A DNA stretch of 64,000 nt from Clostridiales bacterium CHKCI006 (GCA_900018345.1 FCNA01000129.1:1-64000), one strand, 5' to 3'; positions 25,875-34,042 are shown, counted from the first letter of the stretch. Notes: generated from the sequence alone by a model not told the origin. Program-made: numbers and translations.

Positions 25875-26511
25875 CTCTCATCATCTCCTCTATTTTTATT
25901 TTCAGCTCAGCCGTTGCCCTGCATATATCATCGGCAGCAAACACAGCTGAAATGACCGCCACACCAGCGAGTCCTTTTCCTTTCAATAATGAAACATTCG
26001 AGGTTTGGATCCCACCAATCGCAACAATTGGTAAAGGAATTTGTTCAGTCATACAGGCAAGTTCCTGCCAATCTAAGGCACTGGCATCATCTTTAGAAGA
26101 GGTGCTGAAGACAGCACCTGCCCCCAGGTAATCCGCTCCTTTGCGCCAAGCCTCCTTGGCCTCGTTTAAATTGTGACAGGAAACGCCGATGATCGCCTGC
26201 GGCCCTAAAATAGCACGCGCCTCATCCAAATCCTGATCATCCTGTCCCAGATGGACCCCATCTGCGCCTGCCCGTTTCGCTATGTCGACCCGATCATTAA
26301 TGATCAAAGGGACCTGATAGCGCGCACAGATTGGTTTGAGTGCCAGTGCCTCCTTTAGCATTTCTTCATCCGAAAGCGTCTTTTCACGCAGCTGCAGCAT
26401 GGTAGCCCCGCCTGCCAGTGCAGCTTCGACAACGCTCTCAAGCGAGCGTCCTTTGAGCCAGCTGCGATCGGTAATCGCATATAGCTGTAACTGATCTTTA
26501 GCGAACTTCAT
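25867..26511 (-). CDS. thiE: Thiamine-phosphate synthase
   Basis: Joins HMP-PP and thiazole phosphate to thiamine monophosphate. 214-aa TIM barrel: YAITDRSWLKGRSLESVVEAALAGG near 11-35, LQLREK near 40, NDRVDIAKRAGADGVHLGQDD near 73 and GVSCHN near 111. ATG 26511 lies 6 nt from GGAGG within the thiM end, overlapping thiM by 14 bp. Confidence 0.96.
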   Translation of the reverse strand: MKFAKDQLQLYAITDRSWLKGRSLESVVEAALAGGATMLQLREKTLSDEEMLKEALALKPICARYQVPLIINDRVDIAKRAGADGVHLGQDDQDLDEARAILGPQAIIGVSCHNLNEAKEAWRKGADYLGAGAVFSTSSKDDASALDWQELACMTEQIPLPIVAIGGIQTSNVSLLKGKGLAGVAVISAVFAADDICRATAELKIKIEEMMRDD

Positions 26512-27310
26512 AACGCGCCTCCTCATTCAGTGTTTCGCTTTTCATCAAACTGATCGCATCAATCAAATGATGGCGATAACTGGAATTGCCTGTCTCAGGC
26601 CGATAGGCCTTCTCCCCTGCGACACCCATACATGTCACGGCCGCCAAAGCTGCCTCCAACGGGGTGTGTGGATTGGCCGCCAAAAAGCCGCAAAGCAAAG
26701 CTGAAAGCTGGCATCCTGACCCAGAAATCTGTGCCATCTCCGGCCGTCCGTTCGTCACGATATAACATGTTTGCCCATCGCTGACAAGATCCAATGCGCC
26801 GGTTGCAATCACGATACTCCGAATCTGTTTAGCTAAAGACTTAACCAATGCAATTGCCTCATCGAGATGCGAAGCAGTAACCTGATCAGTCACGGATACA
26901 TCGATGCCATGTGCCTGACTGTGAACGTTAGCCAATGCCTTGATCTCAGACATATTTCCGCGCACAGCCGTAAAATGAAATGTCTCAAGCAGTTCGCAGG
27001 CGAACTGACGCCTCATTGCACTGACCCCGATCCCTACTGGGTCCAGTACCATCACATGCTGCAGCTGCTGCGCTTTTTTGGCTGCTAAACGCATGCTTTT
27101 CATCATTTCTTGATGCAACGTCCCCAAATTGAGAGTCAAGCCCTGGCTGATTGCAGTAATTTCTTCCACTTCCAGCGGATCATCTGCCATGATCGGGCTT
27201 GCGCCACTCGCTAAGAGAATATTCGCAACATCATTGATCGTTACATAATTCGTCAGACAGTGAATCAGTGGCCGCTGTTTTCTCACCTGTTCCAGACAAT
27301 CACCAATCAT
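26498..27310 (-). CDS. thiM: Hydroxyethylthiazole kinase
   Basis: Salvage kinase for the thiazole moiety. 270 aa: PLIHCLTNYVTINDVANILLASGASPIMADDP near 13-44, VLDPVGIGVS near 105, VRGNMSEI near 135 and GSGCQLSALLCGFLAA near 213. ATG 27310 lies 6 nt after GGAGGA; ATG codons further upstream coincide with the ribosome site. First gene of the salvage operon. Only 69 bp separates it from the previous terminator, with a TATAAT, and no TPP riboswitch is visible there. Confidence 0.95.
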   Translation of the reverse strand: MIGDCLEQVRKQRPLIHCLTNYVTINDVANILLASGASPIMADDPLEVEEITAISQGLTLNLGTLHQEMMKSMRLAAKKAQQLQHVMVLDPVGIGVSAMRRQFACELLETFHFTAVRGNMSEIKALANVHSQAHGIDVSVTDQVTASHLDEAIALVKSLAKQIRSIVIATGALDLVSDGQTCYIVTNGRPEMAQISGSGCQLSALLCGFLAANPHTPLEAALAAVTCMGVAGEKAYRPETGNSSYRHHLIDAISLMKSETLNEEARYEVR

Positions 27311-27360
27311 ATTCATTCCTCCATTTCCCATTAAGATGATTATACTATAGCTCAAAGTCA

Positions 27361-27393
27361 AAAAAAAGCATTCAAGTTTTATTTTGAATGCTT
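27361..27393 (-). terminator. Terminator of the NifU-like/MarR unit
   Basis: GCATTCAA/TTGAATGC stem around an AATAAAAC loop, followed on the minus strand by T8. Confidence 0.85.
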
Positions 27394-27864
27394 ATTCTCA
27401 TACTGTTTTAGATAGATCAGCCGCTGTTTTTGCATATTCCGATAGATTACACTCAACCGATCGAGCACCCACTCATAATCGTCTCCTTCAAAAGGAGCCA
27501 AGATGATCCTTTCTAGTCGCTGATGGAACTGCTCGTGGATGCTCAGCGCATCTCTGCCTTTTAATGTCAAGGCAAGCAAAACAATTCGCTTATCCGTCGG
27601 ACTCTTATGCCTTTCCAAAAAACCTTTCTGAACGATACGATTCACTGAAGTAGTCAGCGTCCCCACCGTGACCATCAAACGACGCGCAACATTCGTCATC
27701 GTTGCCTCCGGTTCAAGGTAGACCGCCTCAATCACGTGCATCTCTGACATCGACAGTTCTTTATACTTGCTATTTTTTAAATACAGCTCCTGAATCTCCA
27801 TCCCAAGAGAAAATAAATCACAGATCAGTCCCATGACTTTCGATCGTTGGTTTGGTTCAGCCAT
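27379..27864 (-). CDS. MarR-family transcriptional regulator
   Basis: 161-aa winged-helix repressor. Helix-turn-helix region MTNVARRLMVTVGTLTTSVNRIVQKGFLER at about 56-85 and wing KSPTDKRIVLLALTLKG near 87-103. The pattern SMSEMHVIEAVYLEP...TMTNVARRL resembles FabT, the fatty-acid synthesis regulator of Bacillota, but no fab genes are in view. Located 12 bp after the NifU-like gene, probably co-transcribed. Confidence 0.88.
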   Translation of the reverse strand: MAEPNQRSKVMGLICDLFSLGMEIQELYLKNSKYKELSMSEMHVIEAVYLEPEATMTNVARRLMVTVGTLTTSVNRIVQKGFLERHKSPTDKRIVLLALTLKGRDALSIHEQFHQRLERIILAPFEGDDYEWVLDRLSVIYRNMQKQRLIYLKQYENKHSK

Positions 27865-27876
27865 ATCGCATCATCC

Positions 27877-28122
27877 TTAAATCGCCCGTACTTCAACAAT
27901 ACCAGGTACTTCTTCGATCAGCACCTGTTCAACGCCGTCTTTTAAGGTGGCATCAATTAATGAACATCCTGCACAGGCTCCTAACATATGCACATAAACA
28001 ATTCCGTCGCGTAAGCCCACATATTCGATATCTCCACCGTCATGCTGCAGATACTTACGCAGTTTTTCAATCGTATCAACAACCATTTTTTCTTTTTCAC
28101 TCATGAATTCTCTGTCTTCCAT
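27877..28122 (-). CDS. NifU C-terminal domain protein (Nfu-type Fe-S carrier)
   Basis: 81-aa single NifU-C domain with the cluster-binding CxxC in LGACAGCSLIDATLKDGVE at about 52-70 and HDGGDIEYVGLRDG near 27-40. Carries or delivers [4Fe-4S] clusters; would act with the SUF system at 44162-48961. Start taken at 28122, about 8 nt from AAAGGA; 28128 and 28143 are alternatives. Promoter TTAGCA/18/TATAAT lies near 28205-28235. Confidence 0.9.
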   Translation of the reverse strand: MEDREFMSEKEKMVVDTIEKLRKYLQHDGGDIEYVGLRDGIVYVHMLGACAGCSLIDATLKDGVEQVLIEEVPGIVEVRAI

Positions 28123-28270
28123 ATCCATTTCCTTTCTGTTCATCTATGCTACATTCGTTTCGTTTTATTTCATATCAGGACATGTATGCCCTTTTCTGAA
28201 TCATTATAGCATATTTTCAATGCATTTGCTAAAAAAAAGTGTTATAATATGAGCAAATGGAGGTGTTGGC

Positions 28271-28663
28271 TTGAAAACAAAGATTGCAGTGGGTGATATC
28301 ATTGAGGTTTCCATCACTGGCATTCAGCCCTATGGCGCTTTTGCGCTGCTTCCTAATGGAGACAGTGGGCTGATTCACATATCTGAGATTTCTGATAAAT
28401 TCGTACGGAATATTGAAAGTTTTGTGCATTTAGGAGAAAAAATTAATGTAAAAGTGCTGGATTTTGATACACATACCCATCAGGCAAAGTTGAGTTTAAA
28501 GGCAATCGATACGCGCTTGAAACGGCGGGAGAAACGCACCACTTACCGTCATCCCAGACGTCCGATCAAAGAAACACCGAAAGGGTTCGCACCTCTAAAA
28601 GAAATGCTGCCCGTTTGGATAGCAGAATCTACGATCATGCAGGAGGAGAAACAAAGTGATTAA
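28271..28663 (+). CDS. S1-domain RNA-binding protein (CvfD/YugI-like)
   Basis: 130 aa. Residues 3-75 form one S1 domain ([35 protein letters not shown]...[14 protein letters not shown]); the rest is basic and disordered-looking. Small S1 proteins of this kind bind ribosomes or regulate translation in Bacillota. TTG start at 28271, 7 nt after GGAGG. Overlaps the pgi start by 8 bp, so the two are translationally linked. Confidence 0.88.
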   Translation: MKTKIAVGDIIEVSITGIQPYGAFALLPNGDSGLIHISEISDKFVRNIESFVHLGEKINVKVLDFDTHTHQAKLSLKAIDTRLKRREKRTTYRHPRRPIKETPKGFAPLKEMLPVWIAESTIMQEEKQSD

Positions 28664-29936
28664 AGTTAATTTATCAAATGCATTGCTTAAGGAAGATCTT
28701 TCAAACTATAAAGATCAGGTGGCTACACTTCACAACGTTTTAAAGGACAAGACTGGAGCCGGAAATGACTTTTTAGGATGGATGGATTGGCCTGTTGATT
28801 ATGATAAAGAAGAATTAGAACGCATCATCTCTGTTGCCGCTAAGATCAGAGAAGAAGTGGATGTATTATTAGTATGCGGTATTGGTGGCTCTTATTTAGG
28901 TGCCAGAGCTGCAATCGAAGCCATCAACGGCTTATTCCCAACCAATAAAGTTCAGATTATCTATGTAGGAAATACCTTCTCATCCAACTATATTTCACAG
29001 GTCATCGAATACATTAAAGATAAAGAATTCGCCATCAACTGTATTTCTAAATCAGGTACGACAACCGAGACGTCGATTGCCTTTAGAATTTTCAAAGAAA
29101 TCGCAGAAGAACGTTACGGCAAAGAAAAAGCACGTGAAAGAATCATTGCGACAACTGACAAAGAGAAAGGCGCTTTAAAGACCCTTGCCACTAACATGGG
29201 ATATGAGACTTTCGTTATCCCTGATGATATTGGAGGTCGTTATTCCGTTTTAACGGCTGTTGGTTTATTCCCAATCGCTGTTGCTGGTATTGATGTTCGT
29301 GCCATGCTGCAGGGTGCTGCAGATGCCAGAGCAAAATATGATGATCCTGATCTGATGACCAATGAATGCTATCAGTATGCAACGGCACGTCATATCTTAG
29401 CTAAGCAGGGCTACAAGGCTGAAATGTTCGTCACTTACGAATTACAATTAGCTATGGTCGCAGAATGGTGGAAACAGCTCTTTGGTGAATCTGAAGGAAA
29501 AGAAAACAAAGGAACTTTACCAACCAGCGGTACTTTCTCAACCGATCTGCACTCTTTAGGACAGTTCATTCAGGAAGGTTCAAAAGTTTTATACGAAACC
29601 GTCTTACGTATCGAGAAACCACAAAGTGATCTGGAAATCCCTAGTGATCCAGACAACTTGGATAATTTAAATTATCTGGCAGGGAAGACAGTGGATTACG
29701 TCAACAAAAAAGCTTGTGAAGGAACCATCGATGCGCATACAAATGTAGGCGGTGTACCAAATATCGTCATTGACCTCGAAAAAATGGATGCTTATGGCTT
29801 TGGTTATATGGTCTTCTTCTTTGAAAAAGCATGCGCCCTTTCTGTTTACATGTTAGGTGTTAACCCATTCAACCAGCCTGGTGTTGAAGTTTATAAAAAG
29901 AATATGTTTAAATTATTAGGTAAACCTGGTGCCTAA
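28656..29936 (+). CDS. pgi: Glucose-6-phosphate isomerase
   Basis: Interconverts glucose-6-P and fructose-6-P. 426 aa, the short Bacillota form. [16 protein letters not shown] near 70, [14 protein letters not shown] near 130 (phosphate-binding), [16 protein letters not shown] near 190 and [10 protein letters not shown] near 360. GTG start at 28656, 9 nt after AGGAGG. Second gene after the S1 protein; supplies the substrate of PfkA. Confidence 0.97.
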   Translation: MIKVNLSNALLKEDLSNYKDQVATLHNVLKDKTGAGNDFLGWMDWPVDYDKEELERIISVAAKIREEVDVLLVCGIGGSYLGARAAIEAINGLFPTNKVQIIYVGNTFSSNYISQVIEYIKDKEFAINCISKSGTTTETSIAFRIFKEIAEERYGKEKARERIIATTDKEKGALKTLATNMGYETFVIPDDIGGRYSVLTAVGLFPIAVAGIDVRAMLQGAADARAKYDDPDLMTNECYQYATARHILAKQGYKAEMFVTYELQLAMVAEWWKQLFGESEGKENKGTLPTSGTFSTDLHSLGQFIQEGSKVLYETVLRIEKPQSDLEIPSDPDNLDNLNYLAGKTVDYVNKKACEGTIDAHTNVGGVPNIVIDLEKMDAYGFGYMVFFFEKACALSVYMLGVNPFNQPGVEVYKKNMFKLLGKPGA

Positions 29937-29937
29937 G

Positions 29938-29970
29938 CCAAAAAGGAATCGATGACGATTCCTTTTTTTA
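29938..29970. terminator. Terminator between pgi and a convergent GNAT gene
   Basis: AAAAAGGAATCG-ATGA-CGATTCCTTTTTTT; usable on both strands. Confidence 0.85.
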
Positions 29971-30435
29971 CAAGCGCTTTTGAACTAATGTCCCTTCATC
30001 TAAAACAGTCTCAACAATCGTAAAACCACTGTCAAGAAATAAATGCAATGAGGGATTATCCGAAGCAAGCAAATCATAGACTACCCTCAGCCCTGCTTCT
30101 TTGGCTGCCTGACACAGCAAAGCTAAGCCTGCCCGTCCATAACCACGATTGCGTTCACTGGCTTTAACAATGACATTCAGCATATATTTATCCATTTCCA
30201 TATCATAATGCCAAGCGACCTCACCCACGCAGCATTGCCGCTGCGGATCATACAAATAACGATAAAAATGATCCGGTTCATGCATCCAGCGCGCATACCA
30301 GTCCAACCAGCGTTCCTTTCCAAAAGAGATACAGCCACCATAAGCGTGATTGTAAGCCATCGTCTCTGGATCAGCCAGCAGTTCTTGCCTGAATGTCAGC
30401 TCAGCTAATTTTGGTTTATAGAGTACTAACCCCAT
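29968..30435 (-). CDS. GNAT-family N-acetyltransferase
   Basis: 155 aa. Acetyl-CoA binding segment SERNRGYGRAGLALLCQAAKEAGL near 97-120 (Q/RxxGxG/A-like) and the C-terminal FLDSGFTIVE. ATG 30435 follows AGAGGGGTGAAAAG. Substrate unknown. Its promoter is nearly the same in layout and spacer sequence as that of the next GNAT gene (30652). Confidence 0.82.
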   Translation of the reverse strand: MGLVLYKPKLAELTFRQELLADPETMAYNHAYGGCISFGKERWLDWYARWMHEPDHFYRYLYDPQRQCCVGEVAWHYDMEMDKYMLNVIVKASERNRGYGRAGLALLCQAAKEAGLRVVYDLLASDNPSLHLFLDSGFTIVETVLDEGTLVQKRL

Positions 30436-30454
30436 CTTTTCACCCCTCTTCCCC

Positions 30455-30482
30455 ATCTTATAACAAACAAGCGAACGATCAA
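30455..30482 (-). promoter_or_regulatory. Promoter of the first GNAT gene
   Basis: Minus-strand TTGATC (30477-30482), GTTCGCTTG-starting 16-bp spacer, TAAGAT (30455-30460). Confidence 0.55.
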
Positions 30483-30651
30483 GACAAAGGATCAGTCACA
30501 GCCAATCTCTATTTCAAAGCCCTCTTACCACGTTTCTAACCAGCCCATGCAAAAGCAATGCCTAGAAAAGAGTACAAGCGTTCGTTCTGCACGAGAACAG
30601 CACCGTATCAAGGCATATTTCTGCTCTCACAATAATTCACCATATTATCTG

Positions 30652-31116
30652 TCAGTAGTCTTTTATCATTGTTAAAAAAGCATACATACCACCATTAGAA
30701 CGACGATTCGTGATTTCAGTTTCTTTAAATCCACATGAACGATAGACCTTTATCGCTCTTTGATTAAAGCATGCTACATTCATGATGAGCCTGTCAAATG
30801 AATAATGCTGTTCTATAAACCGGATGATTTGCATGACATACGTCTTCCCCTTGCCTCTGCCGCAAATATCCGGTCGCATTCCTAACCCAATCTCAATGGA
30901 CGCACCCTCCCGGATGACACAAAAAAATCCAATCAGTTCATTGTTTTCTAATACCTCATAGTGATCATTTACATTTCTTCGATCTTCATCAATAAATTCA
31001 GCATAATCTTCTTCATCCGCCGTCATGTCATAAAAAGAATAAATATCATCATATTTCCAATCATCAGCAATTTCCAAGGCATGTGCATGGGTTAAAGTTC
31101 TGAATTCGAGCATCAT
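30652..31116 (-). CDS. GNAT-family N-acetyltransferase
   Basis: 154 aa, RimI/RimJ-like fold. Acetyl-CoA loop GLGMRPDICGRGKGKTYVMQII near 78-99 and the terminal NQRAIKVYRSCGFKETE. ATG 31116 lies 8 nt after GGAGG; a GTG at 31125 is in frame. A leader of about 120 nt includes two hairpins (CGAGCAGGCTCG and AAATGAA/TTCATTT). Substrate unknown. Between this gene and the previous promoter (30483-30651) no gene is seen. Confidence 0.82.
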   Translation of the reverse strand: MMLEFRTLTHAHALEIADDWKYDDIYSFYDMTADEEDYAEFIDEDRRNVNDHYEVLENNELIGFFCVIREGASIEIGLGMRPDICGRGKGKTYVMQIIRFIEQHYSFDRLIMNVACFNQRAIKVYRSCGFKETEITNRRSNGGMYAFLTMIKDY

Positions 31117-31245
31117 GTTCACCACCTCCTATTTGTATTTTCACTCACGGTACGCACTTCAGATCAAATGAAGGCGTTTCATTTTGATTTTCTAAGAGCG
31201 AGCCTGCTCGTTTTAGCTAGGCAGCCATAACCTCCTCTTACCTTC

Positions 31246-31273
31246 ATTTTACACGTTGCAAGCAAACGGTCAA
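31246..31273 (-). promoter_or_regulatory. Promoter of the second GNAT gene
   Basis: Minus-strand TTGACC (31268-31273), GTTTGCTTG-starting 16-bp spacer, TAAAAT (31246-31251). Confidence 0.65.
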
Positions 31274-31301
31274 GAAAAAAGACCGGCCAAAGCCGATCTA
31301 T
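31274..31301 (-). terminator. Terminator of the Cof-type HAD gene
   Basis: AGATCGGC-TTTG-GCCGGTCT followed by T5 on the minus strand. Confidence 0.8.
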
Positions 31302-32113
31302 TATAGGATATGAGCAAAGATATAATTTCCGATACCATCATGATCATTGTCATCTGTCAGGGCATCGGCAACACTCTTCGTTTTCTCACTGCCATTGGCC
31401 ATGACAACACCAACACCTGCATTCAGTGTCATATCATAGTCATTGTCTGCATCTCCGAAGGTCACCGCTTCTTTAATATCAATACCATGAGCCCCTAAGG
31501 CTTCGATCAGTCCTGCTGTCTTCGAAATACGTGGATCCATATACTCATAGAGTTCATTGGCTGTCTTTAAAGACGCAGATTTAAATTCATCGCTATGGAA
31601 AGTTTGACTTCTTTCAACAACCTTATCCATATATTCTGGATGACAGATAATGATCAGCTTTGCTTTAGGTTCTTTCAAGTAATCTTTGAAATCGACCACT
31701 TCATAAGGCACCCGGTCACCTGTTGCCAGCATTTGAATGAGTTCGTCATCCTTAGGCGAATAAAGGATACCGTTTTCAGGAATCGCAAAGTTAACTTCCA
31801 TATCAGCATAGTGCTCCATGATCATGGCAATCAACCGACCATCCAATGGATAATTGGATTTAGCCTGATCCAAACAATAGTCATAAATTTCAGCTCCACC
31901 GGTTCCAACAATGATGTCGACTAATCCTTCAATCCCCCACACCTTGAGCAGTGTCTTAACACTATTGACATCTCTTCCTGTTGATAAGCCGAAAAGGATC
32001 CCTTTTTCACGTGCTTTGCGGATCGCATCGACCGTATGTTCAGAAACGACTCCCTGACTATTTAATAAAGTTCCGTCTACATCACACATGATTGCTTTTA
32101 CATTCATTTTCAT
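31301..32113 (-). CDS. Cof-type HAD-IIB phosphatase
   Basis: 270 aa. Nucleophile CDVDGTLLNSQG near 9-20, GLSTGRD near 42, Lys in SKTAGLIEAL near 200 and the acidic motif TFGDADNDYDM near 222. Dephosphorylates sugar phosphates, flavin or pyridoxal phosphate in relatives; substrate not predictable. ATG 32113 or 32107. An AAAGCGCTTT palindrome lies upstream at 32157-32166, suggesting catabolite-linked control. Confidence 0.88.
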   Translation of the reverse strand: MKMNVKAIMCDVDGTLLNSQGVVSEHTVDAIRKAREKGILFGLSTGRDVNSVKTLLKVWGIEGLVDIIVGTGGAEIYDYCLDQAKSNYPLDGRLIAMIMEHYADMEVNFAIPENGILYSPKDDELIQMLATGDRVPYEVVDFKDYLKEPKAKLIIICHPEYMDKVVERSQTFHSDEFKSASLKTANELYEYMDPRISKTAGLIEALGAHGIDIKEAVTFGDADNDYDMTLNAGVGVVMANGSEKTKSVADALTDDNDHDGIGNYIFAHIL

Positions 32114-32156
32114 CCCAACCTTTCTTTAACACTTTATATGATTCCAAGAATTAAAG

Positions 32157-32166
32157 AAAGCGCTTT
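32157..32166 (-). promoter_or_regulatory. AAAGCGCTTT palindrome upstream of the Cof-type gene
   Basis: Perfect 10-bp palindrome identical to that at 630-639, located just before a possible -10 TATAAA. cre-like; the regulator is inferred. Confidence 0.5.
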
Positions 32167-32259
32167 AGTATTTTTTGATAGATTTTTTTCACACATCTTT
32201 TTCAATTTGTCTGATATTGAAAGAAAAATGTTAAAATGAATAGATTGAATCTGTTATAA

Positions 32260-32384
32260 TAGATCTAGAACAAATCAAGCACAGCTTCAACGCTTGATTC
32301 CATGCATGTCTTTCATTGTACGTATGGATAGATCGACATCAGGCTTGCTTACATAGATTAATAGAAAGGAAAAGGTATACTGAG
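32260..32384 (+). promoter_or_regulatory. Long leader of the 32429 GNAT gene
   Basis: A TATAAT at about 32253-32258 is followed by AATCAAGC/GCTTGATT (8-bp hairpin) and about 100 nt without an ORF before a small upstream ORF. No known riboswitch core was recognised. Confidence 0.4.
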
Positions 32385-32432
32385 ATGACCTTATCATGCG
32401 TCATTGATCGTCTATACCCCGTAATACGATGA
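32385..32432 (+). CDS. 15-codon upstream ORF overlapping a GNAT start
   Basis: ATG 32385 with AAAGGAAAAGG upstream, reading MTLSCVIDRLYPVIR to TGA at 32430-32432. The TGA overlaps the GNAT ATG (ATGA). The GNAT start has no ribosome site of its own, so its translation should depend on this ORF. Both ORFs begin MTLSxV with different codons. Confidence 0.5.
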   Translation: MTLSCVIDRLYPVIR

Positions 32433-32890
32433 CATTGTCTTTAGTACCTGTTAAACAGGAACAAAAAACAAAACTTTTTTCTCTCCTGCAGTTTTCTTTA
32501 TATGAAGAAAGTGCCACAGATGGTAATCACATCAACGAGAACGGCTATTTTGATTATCCTTATTTTGAAGCTTACTTTAATGATGCATTGCGCGAAGCCT
32601 ACTTCATCCAATCCGACAACACCTGTGTAGGCATGGTCATGCTTCATCCATATACTTGCCAACAGCCCGGTTACACGATTGCTGAGTTTATGATCCTACC
32701 TGCCTATCGACGGCGTCATATCGGCTATCAGGCAGCACTGGCAGCCCTTGGGCTGCATCCAGGCTACTGGGAGATCAGTCCTGCCTCAGGGAGTGAACAG
32801 GCAGCCCATTTTTGGAAAAGCGTACTGCAAAACCCACCTATACATGACTGTCAGTTTGATGGAGAAACATATTCTTTTATCTTTGCATAG
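32429..32890 (+). CDS. GNAT-family N-acetyltransferase
   Basis: 153 aa. The acetyl-CoA segment AEFMILPAYRRRHIGYQAALAAL lies near 85-107, preceded by FIQSDNTCVGMVML. Long N-terminal part with acidic and aromatic residues. ATG 32429 lacks an SD and overlaps the stop of the 15-codon upstream ORF, so translation is probably coupled. Substrate unknown. No gene is seen between its end and the tRNA operon terminator. Confidence 0.8.
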   Translation: MTLSLVPVKQEQKTKLFSLLQFSLYEESATDGNHINENGYFDYPYFEAYFNDALREAYFIQSDNTCVGMVMLHPYTCQQPGYTIAEFMILPAYRRRHIGYQAALAALGLHPGYWEISPASGSEQAAHFWKSVLQNPPIHDCQFDGETYSFIFA

Positions 32891-33038
32891 CAGCACCAAA
32901 AAGGAGATCATGATCCTAAAGACCATGAAGCTCCCTGATAACAGTAATACCCAAAAAAATTTCTAAAGAACTATCATCAACCATATAGTTCCATGAAACA
33001 CACTTCAAATCCTGTAAGCAGCATAGATAAAAAATACA

Positions 33039-33069
33039 AAAAAATAACTTGAAACAAATTTCAAGTTCA
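33039..33069 (-). terminator. Terminator of tRNA operon 1
   Basis: AACTTGAAA/TTTCAAGTT around a short loop, then ATTTTTTT on the minus strand. Confidence 0.8.
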
Positions 33070-33082
33070 GATCTTTATACAA

Positions 33083-33158
33083 TGGTGGAGGCTAACGGGC
33101 TCGAACCGCTGACCCTCTGCTTGTAAGGCAGACGCTCTCCCAACTGAGCTAAGCCTCC
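33083..33158 (-). tRNA. tRNA-Val (TAC)
   Basis: 76 nt including encoded CCA. Acceptor GGAGGCT/AGCCTCC, anticodon loop CTTACAA. Last gene of operon 1 and identical to the copies at 33946 and 39383. Confidence 0.97.
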
Positions 33159-33161
33159 AAA

Positions 33162-33237
33162 TGGTGACCTGTACGGGATTCGAACCCGTGAATGCATGCG
33201 TGAAAGGCATGTGAGTTAACCGTTTCTCCAACAGGCC
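33162..33237 (-). tRNA. tRNA-Glu (TTC)
   Basis: Anticodon stem-loop CATGC-CTTTCAC-GCATG; CCA encoded. Confidence 0.97.
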
Positions 33238-33239
33238 AT

Positions 33240-33313
33240 TGGAGCGAGTGATGGGAATCGAACCCACGTAGTCAGCTTGGAAGGCTGAAGTTCTACCATT
33301 GAACTACACTCGC
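33240..33313 (-). tRNA. tRNA-Gly (TCC), copy 1
   Basis: 74 nt, anticodon stem-loop TCAGC-CTTCCAA-GCTGA, CCA encoded. Identical to the copy at 33420. Confidence 0.97.
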
Positions 33314-33322
33314 AAGTATGTA

Positions 33323-33411
33323 TGGTGCCCGGAGCCGGAGTCGAACCGGCACGGATTTTTACGTCCGCAGGATTTTAAGTCCTGTGCGTCTACCAATTTC
33401 GCCATCCGGGC
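33323..33411 (-). tRNA. tRNA-Leu (TAA), variant 1
   Basis: 89 nt with a long variable arm, anticodon loop CTTAAAA. Acceptor GCCCGGA/TCCGGGC. Confidence 0.97.
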
Positions 33412-33419
33412 GGCAAAAT

Positions 33420-33493
33420 TGGAGCGAGTGATGGGAATCGAACCCACGTAGTCAGCTTGGAAGGCTGAAGTTCTACCATTGAACTACACTCGC
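33420..33493 (-). tRNA. tRNA-Gly (TCC), copy 2
   Basis: Identical to 33240-33313; part of a tandem Leu-Gly duplication about 180 bp apart. Confidence 0.97.
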
Positions 33494-33500
33494 ATATGAA

Positions 33501-33589
33501 TGGTGCCCAGGGCCGGAGTCGAACCGGCACGGATTTTTACGTCCGCAGGATTTTAAGTCCTGTGCGTCTACCAATTTCGCCACCTGGGC
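33501..33589 (-). tRNA. tRNA-Leu (TAA), variant 2
   Basis: Same body as 33323-33411 but acceptor GCCCAGG/CCTGGGC: two base pairs changed, both by compensatory substitutions. Confidence 0.97.
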
Positions 33590-33596
33590 TAATAAA

Positions 33597-33672
33597 TGGT
33601 GACCCGCAGGCGATTCGAACGCCTGACCCTTTGATTAAAAGTCAAATGCTCTACCGGCTGAGCTAGCGGGTC
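33597..33672 (-). tRNA. tRNA-Lys (TTT)
   Basis: Anticodon stem-loop TTTGA-CTTTTAA-TCAAA; inside the 488-bp direct repeat. Confidence 0.97.
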
Positions 33673-33676
33673 TTCT

Positions 33677-33752
33677 TGGCTGGGATACCTGGACTCGAAC
33701 CAGGGAAATGACAGAGTCAAAGTCTGTTGCCTTACCGCTTGGCTATATCCCA
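33677..33752 (-). tRNA. tRNA-Gln (TTG)
   Basis: Anticodon stem-loop ACAGA-CTTTGAC-TCTGT; CCA encoded with discriminator G. Confidence 0.97.
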
Positions 33753-33768
33753 TCCTCACATAAAAAAA

Positions 33769-33852
33769 TGGTGGAGGAGGGCGGATTCGAACCACCGAAC
33801 CCTCAGGAACTGATTTACAGTCAGCCGCGTTTGGCCACTTCGCTACTCCTCC
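33769..33852 (-). tRNA. tRNA-Tyr (GTA)
   Basis: 84 nt with long variable arm; anticodon loop CTGTAAA. Confidence 0.97.
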
Positions 33853-33859
33853 AGCTTCA

Positions 33860-33935
<76 letters not shown>

Positions 33936-33945
33936 ATATTTTGAA

Positions 33946-34021
33946 TGGTGGAGGCTAACGGGCTCGAACCGCTGACCCTCTGCTTGTAAGGCAGACGCTC
34001 TCCCAACTGAGCTAAGCCTCC
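33946..34021 (-). tRNA. tRNA-Val (TAC), first gene of operon 1
   Basis: Identical to the Val genes at 33083 and 39383; nearest to the operon promoter. Confidence 0.97.
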
Positions 34022-34042
34022 ATCTCTCGTTGACGCTCATAT

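Noticed and set aside
27311-27378. TPP riboswitch upstream of thiM
   Set aside because: No THI-box sequence is visible and only 69 bp, partly occupied by a terminator, is available.
31217-31228. Three-codon ORF ATG-GCT-GCC-TAG next to AGGAGG in the leader of the 30652 GNAT
   Set aside because: SD-to-ATG spacing is only 2 nt and no supporting structure was found; probably incidental.
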